Shown one piece after another: positions 54,549 through 64,000 of a stretch of 64,000 bases of DNA. Under the pieces are notes generated by a model. The model was not told the DNA's origin. It did no database searches and worked only from the letters and a program-made list of their open reading frames with translations. Origin of the DNA: Cycas panzhihuaensis (lineage: Eukaryota; Cycadophyta). A program made the translations under genes and the position numbers. Within the stretch, counting starts at the first letter, position 1. Every line of letters starts with the position of its first letter. The stretch is from NCBI GenBank assembly GCA_023213395.1, contig CM041465.1:208079741-208143740 (forward strand), written 5' to 3'.

Positions 54549-55110
54549 GTGAACCCTCCTAATAAGACCGAAATGAAGGATAATCTTCGAGGGTTAACAG
54601 AAACCACCCACCCCATTGAACTTATACTAGAAGACAAAACTGAAAGACAAAAACAACTACCTTCATTTTCAGGAAAGAAAATGGAAGGTACAAAACACCT
54701 AATCCAATGCATGGAACATTGGTTACAATACAAGGTATTAGACAAAACACAGTGGATTGTTGATTTCATAACTACCCTTCATGATCATGCATGGTGGTGG
54801 TACATAACCCATCACCATACCCTTCAAACCTAGAAACGTTTACAATCAACATTCAGACTTAGGTTTGACCCACCCCGAAACCTACTAATTGTAGGATTTT
54901 TGGTAGGAGAGTGCCCTAGAAGGCATCTCCTTAGGTGCAGAAGGCTATGGAAACATTGGAGCATTCCTAACCTACATTGGAGCCACCTTTTTATCCATGC
55001 CTTGGGAACTTTAGTGAAGACATGGTTCTTGAAGCAAAAACAAGTCTAACTGGTAGCATAGGAAGAAATAGAGCATTCATTTACCAAAGCCTTTTCATAC
55101 TCTTCCAATA
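54549..55110 (+). pseudogene. G2 second Gag-like domain between protease and RT
   Basis: The open frame 54549-54833 contains LPSFSGKKMEGTKHLIQCME and DKTQWIVDFITTLHDHAWWW, matching G1's THLTHCVEY...DKTQWQQGLVLTLRGKAWYW. After a stop, text near 54980-55040 reads CLGNFSEDMVLEAKTSLTGS, matching G1's LGRVAKDWFLGKEQSLDVTW. Regular Gag is separately present at 51373-52618. Function unknown. Confidence 0.6.
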
Positions 55111-55469
55111 ACCAGATAATCCATAAAGTATTAAAAAATGTAAGGGATATAAATAGAGAAGTAGAAAAGAATTTAATGTCAATTGAAAACATTAGAGATA
55201 TGGAAGACAACGATAATGAAGAGAGGGGGGAAGGAAAAAGAAGCTTGAAACCTACCTCTAGAATACACAGAATTAAAATATGAGCAACAGGACATAGAGG
55301 ATACACCTGCCCAGCAAATGGGGAAAGAGAAGCAACACGGGGAACCTAAAACAACCCAAATAAACCTTGGGACAGAGACAAACCCCAAAAACATCACTAT
55401 CGATAACTATTGGGACAATAAAATGGTGGTAGAAGCTCAAACGCTATTCGAAGAGTACCGATATGTTTT

Positions 55470-56840
55470 CACCTGGTCTTAAGGGAATCCCACCTGGAAT
55501 TGGGATGCACCACATCAATTTGATTAGAGGGGCAAAACTAGTGAAACAAAGGCCTTATAGGATGAACCCATGATATAAAGAGAAAGTGAAGGCGGAAATA
55601 GACAAGATGTTAGAAGCAGGATATATATATATGAGATTGAGTACAGTGATAGGGTAAGTCTCATTGTGGTCGTATCTAAGAAAAATGGGAAAATCCGAGT
55701 GTGTGTGGATTACCGACAGCTTAACAAAGTTACCAAAAAGGATCCCTTTCAGATTCCCTTCACAAAGGATATTTTAGAAACTATAAGGGGGGGAAAATAT
55801 CTACTCCTTCACAGACGGATTCAGTTGGTATAATCAGGTGAGCATTGCATCGAAGGACCAACATAAGACTACTTTCATAACAGAATGGGGAACATACGCA
55901 TACCAAGTTATGCCAATTGGACTTACAAACGCCCCAACAACTTTCCAAAGAATAGTACTCAATATATTTAAAAAATTGATCAAGGAAACAATTGTCGTAT
56001 TTCTGGACGATTGGACTCTATATGGAGTAATGAAGAACCACATAGAAAACTTGAGAACAATGTTGCAAACTTGTAGGGAAAACAAGTTATGCCTAAACCC
56101 GATAAAATGCACCTTTTTGGTACCCTTTGGAAACCTTCAAGGTCATGTCATCAGTAAAAAAGGTCTAATGACAGATCCGGCCAAGATTGCAACCATCCTA
56201 CATTTTCCCCAACCCTAGAACCAGAAGCAAATAAAAACATTCTTAGGGTTAACCAGATATTATCAAAAGTTTGTAAAAGGTTATGCTCAGATAGAAAAAC
56301 CATTGGAAGATCTCCTAGAATAAGAAATGGACTGGCAATGTGGACCAAACCAACAAAGAGCATTCAAAACCCTAAAATGCGCAATAGCATCAGCTACTAT
56401 ACTACGTTTTCCAGATTGGAACAAAATATTCCATGTACACATCAAGGCCTCCCAGTATGCAATTGGATGTGTTTTGGCGCAGCCTGGTGACAACAATGTG
56501 GATTGAATGATATACTTCACCAGTCAAAAGTTGACAAAAGTAGAACAAAACTACACAGCAACAGAAAGAGAAGGGCTTGGAATGGTGCACGCCCTACAGG
56601 AGTTTCACCATTATTTATTAGCAAATCCCTTCATATTTTACGTAGATCATCAAACACTCATGTACCTGGTTAACAAACCATTGTTGAGAGGACATATTAA
56701 CCATTGGCTTATGTTCCAAGAGTTCACTTTCCAAATCATAGTAAAACCAGGAAAAGCCCATATCATTCCTGATCAACTCTCGAGAATGCATAACGGAGAA
56801 AAGGCAGTAGGGGTTTCAGATGACTTCCTAGATGCAACAC
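55470..56840 (+). pseudogene. G2 RT and RNase H
   Basis: KGIPPGIGMHHINLIRG and KQRPYRMNP start the RT near 55480. Frame changes follow to 55835. The open frame 55838-56218 has YAYQVMPIGLTNAPTTFQRI and VVFLDDWTLYG (catalytic pair intact). RNase H at 56400-56840: FHVHIKASQYAIGCVLAQ, where relatives have VDAS, so the first RNase H Asp is Lys, then KLTKVEQNYTATEREGLG and IIPDQLSRM. Confidence 0.86.
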
Positions 56841-56859
56841 TCTTCAATGTCGAATCAAT

Positions 56860-57924
56860 TCCCATAGATGCCATAGGGCAATGTCCACCAACCATGGATA
56901 AAGCACAAAAACGAAACTTAGTAAGAAAGGCAGAACCCTACCAAATAATCAGAGGAGAACTATACCGGCTAGGGCCAAATGATGTTTTGCGTCGATGCAT
57001 TCGTCCCCATGAAGTAAACTAGGTGATATCCCAAGCCCATGAAGGGATTGCAGGGGGGCATGCAAGGTCAAAGAATACACAAAGAAAAATCTTAACAGTT
57101 GGATTCTAGTGGCCAACCTTGTTTGAGGACATAAAAAACTAGGTGAAAAAATATGACTATTGTCAAAGGGTAGGGAAACCCAATCGATGAGATTTCAATC
57201 CCTTAAATCCAATCCCTGCCTTGGCACCCTTTAAGAAATGGGGTCTAGATTTTATTGGACCAATCAAGCCAGTCGCAAGAAGAACACAAGCTCGTTACAT
57301 TCTAGTAGCCACGAATTATGCCAGAAAATGGGTGGAAGCTAGGTCACTACGAAAAGCAGATTCAACTAGTACATCCAAATTTCTCTACAAGGTTATCATC
57401 ACCAGGTCTGAATGCCCTATCGAGTTGATTTGTGATCAAGAAGCCCACTTCCTCAACGAGGTGATCAAAGAATTAACTGAAACATTCCTAATCACTCATC
57501 ATAAATCCACACCATAGTACCCTCGTGCAAATGGGCAAGCAGAAAGCTCGAATAAAATCTTGGAAAATTGCTTACGAAAAGTGTGCGATATTGGTAGATC
57601 CGATTGGGCAAAGAAACTACTATCTATCCCATGGGCATTCTGCACCAAAAACAAGCAAGCCACAGGACATACTCCGTTTAAGGTAGCGTATGGGGTGGAA
57701 GCCATACTCCCCATTGAATTCTAGATACCTAGTTTGAGGATTGCCTTGGCTTGTCAATTGGATAACACCGAATCTTTGCAAGAACGCTTATGGTAATTGA
57801 TTCAACTTGAGAAAGATAGGCAAAAATCAGAATGGCTATAAGAGATTGAGAAAATAAAACAAAAGGCATGGTACGACCGCCATCTCAGATGCTCTCAGTT
57901 CGAAGAAAGGGAAGAAGTTCTATT
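56860..57924 (+). pseudogene. G2 integrase, cut by B
   Basis: Zinc region 56900-57180 with EAHEGIAGGHARSK-like and CQRVGKPN text, stops included. Core 57221-57517: FKKWGLDFIGPIKPVARRTQ (first Asp), ELICDQEAHFLNE (second Asp), then a stop and NGQAESSNKI (Glu). The C-terminal part is truncated at 57924 by the B LTR. At least six stops. Confidence 0.86.
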
Positions 57925-58473
57925 TGTGAAAAGAGGCCTAATGGCTCCACAGTCCCAAGATCTAGAAGCTAGGATCACTCTAGTTCTAGAAGCACAAATA
58001 CTTAACAAGTATAATACCCTCAAGATGAAAGAAAGCATAAGAGACAAAGCATAAAATGAAGGAGCAAGAGAAATGATACCAAATGTGTGGAGTTGGAATT
58101 GGTCCAACCTCCAAAGAATAAGCAGTTTGATTAGCAACCGACAACATATGTCTGACTCCAACTCTCTTATGAGACAATGAGGAGAGGTCTCATTATATAG
58201 AGTGAAATGAGAGACCTAAGGCCTTGGATGTTTGACAAGTGTCAAACATCCAAGATACATGCCTTGCATGTGGGGCGTGTCCTTTGGGCTCTCATGTGAG
58301 CAAAAATGCATGAGGGTCCATTTGACCCTTTAGTGACAACGTTGTGTCACTAGAAAGAATGTGGGTGTGCACTTTATCACTTAAGTGATAAGTCACCCCT
58401 AAAGTACAAAAGTACACATATTACATAAAAAATTAAAGTACATTATCTTAACATGTAAACATAATGTTTAACA
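57925..58473 (-). repeat. 3' LTR of B
   Basis: 549 bp, plus-strand start tgtgaaaag and end gtttaaca. One copy of the 32-nt hairpin (58223-58254) and the 18-bp palindrome (58374-58391). Diverged from the A LTR by many substitutions. Confidence 0.9.
58192..58199 (-). promoter_or_regulatory. TATA box of the B LTR
   Basis: The minus strand reads TATATAAT, as in A. Confidence 0.5.
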
Positions 58474-58484
58474 CCCCCCCTTAC
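58474..58484 (-). other. polypurine tract of B
   Basis: The minus strand reads AGTAAGGGGGGG directly before TGTTAAAC. Confidence 0.8.
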
Positions 58485-59273
58485 TGTTTACAATGTTAAG
58501 TCGGAAACCAAGACCATCTCTGAATTTTACAAACTTTTCCCTACCAAGAGGCTTGGTAAAGATATCTATTGTCTGCTCCTCTGTAGGTCTATACTGGAGG
58601 TTGAACTCACCATTCTGCACATGCTCTCTGATGAAGTGATGGTGAACCTCGATGTGTTTTGTCCGTGCATGAAAAACTGGATTCTTGGCTAACTTGAGTA
58701 CACTTTGATTGTCACAGTATATCCTGGTGGGGTGATTTTGCTAAAGAATCCATCGTAGCCAGATAGCCTCACAAGTCTACTGACCGCAGCCTTTGTACTG
58801 CCGGTGGAGGACAAGGTAACATTGAGTTGCTTTTGCAACTCCGAAACAATCTGTTGAACCAAGGGAAAAAGATCCCGAGGTTGATCTCCTGCTATCTTGG
58901 CAACCTGCCCAATCAGAATCTGAGAACCCTTCCAGAGTGAAATTCTCATTATGTGCATACTCAAGGCCATGTTGCAATGTGCCTTTGATATACTTAAGTA
59001 TGCGTTTGGCTACATTCCAATGTATTTGATTGGGTTGAGACATGTATCGTGAGCAAATCCCAACTGCAAATGAAATGTCCCGAAAGTGTTGGTGAGATAG
59101 ATGAGGCCCCCAATCAAGCTGCGGTAAAGTGTGGGATCTGCAGGTGCAACTTCCTCATTGAGAGTAAGCTTAGATCCATTTTCCATTGGTGTAGGTAGGT
59201 TTGCGATCGTGCATCTGAATCACGCAAAATGTCCCAAGAGTATTTTGCTTGGGAGATGAAGATATAGCTTTGG
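58485..59273 (-). pseudogene. B RNase H
   Basis: Frames from 59273 to 58485 read GSLIYLTNT-type text, WNVAKRILKYIKGTLQHGLE, DWAGCQDSRRSTSGS, IDIFTKPLGREKFVKF and FRLNIVNSK. The last frame runs through the purine tract and stops on the first TAA of the LTR. Frame changes near 59100, 58900 and 58750. Confidence 0.82.
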
Positions 59274-59939
59274 TCATTGCCATATCTCAAAGCCTAAAAA
59301 GTAATGGAGAAGTCCAAGATCTGTCATCTCGAAACCTCTCTTCAAGTCATCTTGGAGAATGTGTATCATCTTAGTGTCACTGCCAGTGATCACTAAGTCA
59401 TCTACATACAAGGCAACAAAAATGACATGGTTCTTTTCATGTTTTATATATAGGTTAGGATCTAAAGTAGATTGATGAAACCCATGTCTCAAGAAGTAAT
59501 CATCGATCTTTGAGTACCATGCTCTTGAAGCTTGTTTCAAGCCATATAACACCTTTTTTAGGCGATATACAAAATGCTCCTTGCCTTGTACATTATAACC
59601 GGGAGGTTGCTCCAAATATACCTCCTCCTGAAGATCGCCATTAAGAAAGGCACTCTTCACGTCCATCTGAAAAACTAGCCATTTGCATTGAGGTGCTAAG
59701 GCCAAGATGAGTCTGATGGTGTTCATATTTGCCACTGGTGCAAAAGTTTCCTCATAGTCTATGCCTTCTTTTTGTTTGAATTCTTTTGCCACAAGGCGGG
59801 CCTTCTGCCATTTAAGTGAACCATCAGAATGGAATTTGGTCTTGTAGACCCATTTACAACTGATTGCCTGTTTGTGTTTAGGCAATTCAACCAAATTCCA
59901 AGTACCATTCTTTTCAATAGAATGGATTTCTTCACCCAT
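59274..59939 (-). CDS. B copia reverse transcriptase
   Basis: 221 open codons: WNLVELPKHKQAISCKWVYK, KEGIDYEETFAPVANM, FQMDVKSAFLNGDLQEEVYL, LYGLKQASRAWYSKIDDYF, the catalytic ALYVDDLVITGSD, and TDLGLLHYFLGFEI. All conserved copia RT blocks are present in order. The ATG is internal to pol. The frame is shifted against the upstream integrase/linker frame near 59950. Confidence 0.9.
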   Translation of the reverse strand: MGEEIHSIEKNGTWNLVELPKHKQAISCKWVYKTKFHSDGSLKWQKARLVAKEFKQKEGIDYEETFAPVANMNTIRLILALAPQCKWLVFQMDVKSAFLNGDLQEEVYLEQPPGYNVQGKEHFVYRLKKVLYGLKQASRAWYSKIDDYFLRHGFHQSTLDPNLYIKHEKNHVIFVALYVDDLVITGSDTKMIHILQDDLKRGFEMTDLGLLHYFLGFEIWQ

Positions 59940-61813
59940 GGCAGCCTTCCAATTTTAATTTTTAGAAGCCTCCTCAAAAGTGGAAGGCTCATCAACACAA
60001 AGCACTTCAGCCATAAGTGCATAATTGGTCTCATTGGATATTTTGATGGACGGTTTCTTTCAATGATGTGGCCGTCCTGAACTGTTTGTGTGTACCATTT
60101 TGGTAACTTTTGAATCAAAGTAACTTGAACCTCAAGATCTTCTGGTCTAAGTGGTTGACCAACAGAAGATGTGCTTGGATCAAGTGGAGCAAAATCAGTT
60201 GATGTAGACAGTCTAGCGGGTGCAAATGATGTACATGGTGTAGAAGATTGAGAGGGAAGGAAGGCCTTGACAATCTTCTTACCTTTGTCAATGGGAGGTT
60301 GCATGGATGACGTTTGCAACTCCTTATGATCTTTTTCAGCAAAGATGACATCTCTTGAGAGATGCATTTTCTTCCCTATGGGATCATACAACTTGTAGGC
60401 TTTGCTGTGAATGGCATATCCTACAAAGATTCATTTTAGACTATGCTTGTCTAATTTCTTCCTTTGCTAGTCGGGAATGTGCATATAAGCAGTGCACCCA
60501 AAAGTCTTGAAATGGTTGACAGTAGGCTTTTCGCCAGACCATGCCTCCTCGGGTGTCATATCGGTGACTGTTGTAGTAGGACTGCAATTGGCTACATAGG
60601 CAGCTGTGTGAAATGCTTCTGCGCAGTGAGCTCGAGTAAGTCCTTGTGCATGCATCATTGCTTTGGCTTTATTAGCCAAAGTTCTGTTCATTCATTCAGA
60701 GACTCTATTTTGTTGAGGAGTGTGAGGAATAGTCAGTTGTCTCTGAATGCCATTATCCTTGCAGTATTGGGTGAATTCATTTGATGTAAATTCACCTCCA
60801 TTGTCTATCCTGAATGTTTTGATTGAGTGGTCAGACTCATTTTCCACTTCAAGCTTGAATTCTTTGAACTTGGAAAATGCTTCAGATTTGTGTTTGATGA
60901 AGTAGACCCAGACTTTGTGAGAAAAGTCATCAATGAAGGAGATGTAATACAAAGCTCCTCCAAAAGATGCTGTGGACATAGGTCCACACAAATCCGAATG
61001 TACCAACTGCAAAGGATGTGATGCACGCCACGCTTTGCCTTTAGGGAAAGGCAAGCGATGTTGAGTTCCCATAATGCACGCTTCACAAAGACATTTTGTG
61101 CCATAGATCTTTGGAAGCCCTTGTACCATATTCTTGTTGATCATCTGCCTTAAATTGTCTAAGCTCAAATGGCCTAGACGTTGATGCCACAGTTGCATCT
61201 TGGACAAGTATGGAGTGATAATTGAACTAGAGTAAGCAAAATCAAGTGTTATATTATTTGCATCCAATTTGTAGAGGCCTTGATCCTCATATCCAATAGC
61301 TAGTACTTGGTCATCTTTGTCACTGATTATACATTTCCCATTTCTGAACAAGACACTCATCTGTTGCTTGTCCAACTTGCTAACAGATAGTAAGTTCTTG
61401 TCCATTGAAGGTATGAAGTAGGCATTGCCATCAGGAAATGAGAAGGAAGGATTTGATGAAGAATGAAATGGAGTTATTGTGCCTACTCCAGAAATTTTAA
61501 CAAATTGATTGTTCCCAAAGGTCACTGATTGACCTTTACCTTCCTTGATGTCGGTGAGGAGCTCTTCACTTCCAGTCATGTGTTGAGTAGCTCCAGAGTC
61601 AATGATCCAAGTTTGATCAACCTTGGATGAATGATATGCACAAAAAGCAGTTTCTCTTCATCGCAACCGATTAAAGTGGCATTGATTGCCACCTCTAAAA
61701 CCCCCCCTTCCTCTTTGACCTCCTCGATAGGCACCTCGATTTGGTCAAGGGGGTTGTTGTTCTTCTTTGTTGTTCTTTGGATTCTTTGTTGGTACCGCTG
61801 TGGTGTGCTTCCG
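59940..61813 (-). pseudogene. B protease and integrase
   Basis: Protease TWIIDSGATQHMTG lies near 61600. The 295-codon frame 61579-60692 has LWHQRLGHLSLDNLRQMI, CLCEACIMGTQHRLPFPKG (zinc domain), HSDLCGPMS (first Asp), FRIDNGGEFTSNEF (second Asp) and ends VSE at an in-frame TGA directly after the catalytic Glu. The same frame continues 60691-60467 (TPEEAWSGEKPTVNHFKTFG), meets a TAG, then 60391-60070 is a Ser/Pro-rich linker. A stop near 61640 precedes the protease. Few lesions. Confidence 0.87.
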
Positions 61814-62641
61814 TCATTGATTTGGTTGACGTGGTAGCTGCTGTTGTCGACGTAGATCTGGTTGCTTTTTTCGACAATCAGGTGCTATGTGGCCAGGTTT
61901 GCCACAATAATGACATACAACATTGGTCCTTGAAGACCCAATGTTTATGTTCCCAAACTGCTTTGAGATTGCAGGTTTGGGGTTTTGTTTAGCCGTGAAT
62001 GCACCTGATGTGGATGGTTCTTCCTCATTATCCTTAGCGTAGATTTGTTCTTCTTGAAGTAGCAGACTTTCAAATTCATTGAATGTCATTCTTTTGAGAC
62101 AACCATCTCTTGTAGTGGATGATATGAAGCCATTGTAGTCCTTTGGCAAAGCTTTGGTGATAGATGTGATCAGTTCATCTCTTGTTGCTAGACTACCCAA
62201 TGTATTCAACTCATTACATACCTCCTTGATGGAGGAAAGAAAAGCCGACATGGGCTTGACAAACTTTACAGAATACAATTTGGCTTTAACCATTAAAATG
62301 CGAGCTTCATCTCGCCTTTCATACAATGAGGACAAAATGTTCCAAGCTTCCTTAGAAGTTTTAGCACAAGCAATGTTTTGATCTACATGCACATCAACAA
62401 TCATATGAAGGAATACCAAAGCGATTTCATCTTTGGCTTCCCAAGCAGCAACTAAAGCATTATCAAGTTGCACAGTTACATTGCCATTGATAACAGCTAC
62501 AGGTTGGGGTAGTCTTCCAGAAATATAACCCCAAAATTCATTCATGATCAGCAAATTCTGAGTGATTCTTTTCCATTCTTGATAGTTATCTTGACCTGTT
62601 AATCGAAGGGTGCATGCATTTAGCATGTTGGTAGCAGCCAT
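61814..62641 (-). CDS. B copia Gag
   Basis: An ATG at 62641 opens 275 codons. N-terminus MAATNMLNACTLRLTGQDNY, then KRITQNLLIMNEFWGYISG, SKEAWNILSSLYERRDEARI, FVKPMSAFLSSIKEVCNEL, TTRDGCLKRMTFNEFESLLL and the knuckle CHYCGKPGHIAPDC near residue 250. This is the full copia Gag layout, forming the particle shell and binding RNA. The start is supported by the matching A start. Ends at a stop at 61814-61816 before the basic linker to protease. Confidence 0.9.
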   Translation of the reverse strand: MAATNMLNACTLRLTGQDNYQEWKRITQNLLIMNEFWGYISGRLPQPVAVINGNVTVQLDNALVAAWEAKDEIALVFLHMIVDVHVDQNIACAKTSKEAWNILSSLYERRDEARILMVKAKLYSVKFVKPMSAFLSSIKEVCNELNTLGSLATRDELITSITKALPKDYNGFISSTTRDGCLKRMTFNEFESLLLQEEQIYAKDNEEEPSTSGAFTAKQNPKPAISKQFGNINIGSSRTNVVCHYCGKPGHIAPDCRKKQPDLRRQQQLPRQPNQ

Positions 62642-64000
62642 GTTTCAGTTATAAGGCTTGAAGCTAGCAGATAACTTGGAAACTCAAAGCTTTCGTCGCT
62701 TAAGTTCCACCTTCTAACGAAACCAACAATCTTGATCTTACTAGAAGATCCAACAATTGAATGGAATGATGAAGGGTGGAGGACTAGGCTATGGAGTTGG
62801 TCCAACTCTGATCTTATAGAGGAGATCCAACAGTTGACCAAGTTAAATCTAGGACAAAGGCGTGTAGGGTTGATGCATGGACGTACCATGCTTTCCCACA
62901 GGATTCCATTTAATAACACCCTTTTCGAACCTCCTTTCCCTCAAGCAACCTTAATTATCGTGCACTGACCGTACGGTCGGTTGGTCCCCTCGGGAATGCA
63001 CCAAGCTTAAGGTTATTTTAGAGGCAAGGTTTGAACCTTTTTCGGGCCTCTCCAACAAGATTTTAAGTCACTTTTTAGCAGTTTTAAAGTGAACTTAGAT
63101 TTATTTTACTTGGATGATGTACTTATGAGAATGCTTGATTAAGCTTTACAATGAAAGAGTGGATTCAAAAGGAAGCAATTTTACTACATCAATATGAACA
63201 CTTGAAGTGTTATTACAATGAGCACTTTAATGAAATATAGTGCTTATGTAGATCCAAGTAAAAAACAGATGCTTGATTACAATGAGTTTTGCAAAAAAGT
63301 ACTTTGAAAATGTGCTTAAGTACTCAATGAAGCAAGGCAAAACTTTGTGATGAAGATACAAGTGGGTTCCTTTTAATGCTCAAAAGTGAAGGTAAGAGAA
63401 CCACTTGCAAAATAGGACACCAAGCACCAAGTGTTGGGACTTTAAAATAGTCCCAACGATAAAAAAAGAAGTGATTTTATTAAGTACAAAGTATTTTTTA
63501 GCCCTTTTTGAGACTTAAGGGCAATAGGTCACCATGCAAGGTGCCTTAAAGAAGTGTTTGAAATAGTGATAAATATCACTTTTATAATGTGCAAACACTT
63601 AAAATCACTTCACCTAAGCCAATTAACACTTATGCAACATTAATTAAGTGTTAAAAAAAACTTAAAGAGCCAAAAACAAAGGCTGAAACTCAATTTTTTT
63701 TTTTTTTTGGAAATTTGAGCAACAAGAACACCACGCAGGGAACCTTGATTAAGGACTTAAACGCAGAAATTTTAACATCCAGCCAACAATATTCAGAGAA
63801 ACATTCTTAAAAGTATAACATAAGGTTCAAAAATCAAAAGTTTGATTTGAATTTTTCAAAAAAAAAAAAAAAAAGGGTCGTTTATGGCAGCGTGACTTGG
63901 GTAACTCCCGTGGACACGCAAATGATAAGAACAGTGTGTAGAGACCTCTGTTTGTGCTGAAAATTCAGGAGGAGAGGTGCCCAAGTGGTATCCAACTCCC
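62642..64000 (-). other. B untranslated leader to the window edge
   Basis: At least 1.36 kb without coding similarity. A-rich runs near 63660, 63690 and 63860. The part near 62680-63060 resembles the A leader at 46240-46600 (for example caatccaccaag/ggtcccctagggaatgcacc-type text). The primer site and 5' LTR are expected beyond 64000. Confidence 0.6.

Larger units (their letters stand above)
43446..57924 (+). mobile_element. G2, Athila/Tat-like gypsy element, sister of G1
   Basis: Plus-strand order: 5' LTR, leader (split by A), Gag (51373), four knuckles, protease, second Gag-like domain, RT, RNase H, integrase (cut by B at 57925). The 3' half of integrase's neighbourhood, extra ORF and 3' LTR would lie beyond B, outside the window. 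Coding text matches G1 block by block but carries many stops. Confidence 0.88.
57925..64000 (-). mobile_element. B, Ty1/copia retrotransposon (5' LTR outside the window)
   Basis: Minus orientation: 3' LTR 57925-58473, purine tract, RNase H, RT, integrase, protease, Gag (ATG 62641) and a leader running off the right edge. Same family as A but far better preserved, with long open Gag, integrase and RT frames. Left flank ctatt; its partner is outside the window. Confidence 0.9.

Overview
The window is a block of plant nuclear repeat DNA built almost entirely of LTR retrotransposons inserted into one another. There is no convincing host gene, RNA gene or prokaryotic feature. The initiator-Met primer sites of the copia elements, a chromodomain gypsy element, and Athila/Tat-like gypsy elements about 10 kb long with an extra 3' ORF all point to a large seed-plant genome. 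A conifer or other gymnosperm is my inference from the nesting depth and LTR decay; it is not proven here. Element names below are mine.

Left part (1-18831), all on the minus strand. E (1-1000) is the 5' end of a copia-like element. D is a copia-like element with gag debris at 1107-2330 and a 5' LTR at 4825-5149 plus 15292-15377. That LTR is split by C1 (5150-15286, TSD gaccc), and C1 carries C2 (8032-14331) inside its gag. D sits in Gy1 (15378-18831), a chromovirus-like gypsy fragment holding leader, gag, protease, RT and RNase H.

Centre (18832-39339). H is a 20.5 kb unit in minus orientation with 581/555 bp LTRs and a perfect TSD, tcatt. It encodes a Gag with a zinc-knuckle array, protease, an open 446-codon RT/RNase H frame, integrase and a 3' extra ORF. 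G1 (about 23263-33790), a related element with LTRs near 770 bp, lies inside H between RNase H and integrase.

Right part (39340-64000). Gy2 (minus) is a chromovirus with a chromodomain and a 3' LTR. It is cut by G2 (plus, from about 43446), a sister of G1. G2 contains copia element A (44176-51303, plus, TSD caagt) in its leader and copia element B (57925 to the window end, minus) in its integrase. A and B belong to one family whose LTR is dense in palindromes.

Points that stand out: G1 and G2 both carry a second Gag-like domain between protease and RT that H lacks; H and G1 share an uncharacterised ORF downstream of integrase; H and G1 both have minisatellites between integrase and that ORF; three of the five gypsy RTs have lost a catalytic Asp by the same Asp-to-Asn change; and A has nearly identical LTRs but a ruined coding region. 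All similarity statements come from reading translations by eye. Domain boundaries are approximate; LTR, TSD and PBS positions were counted directly.
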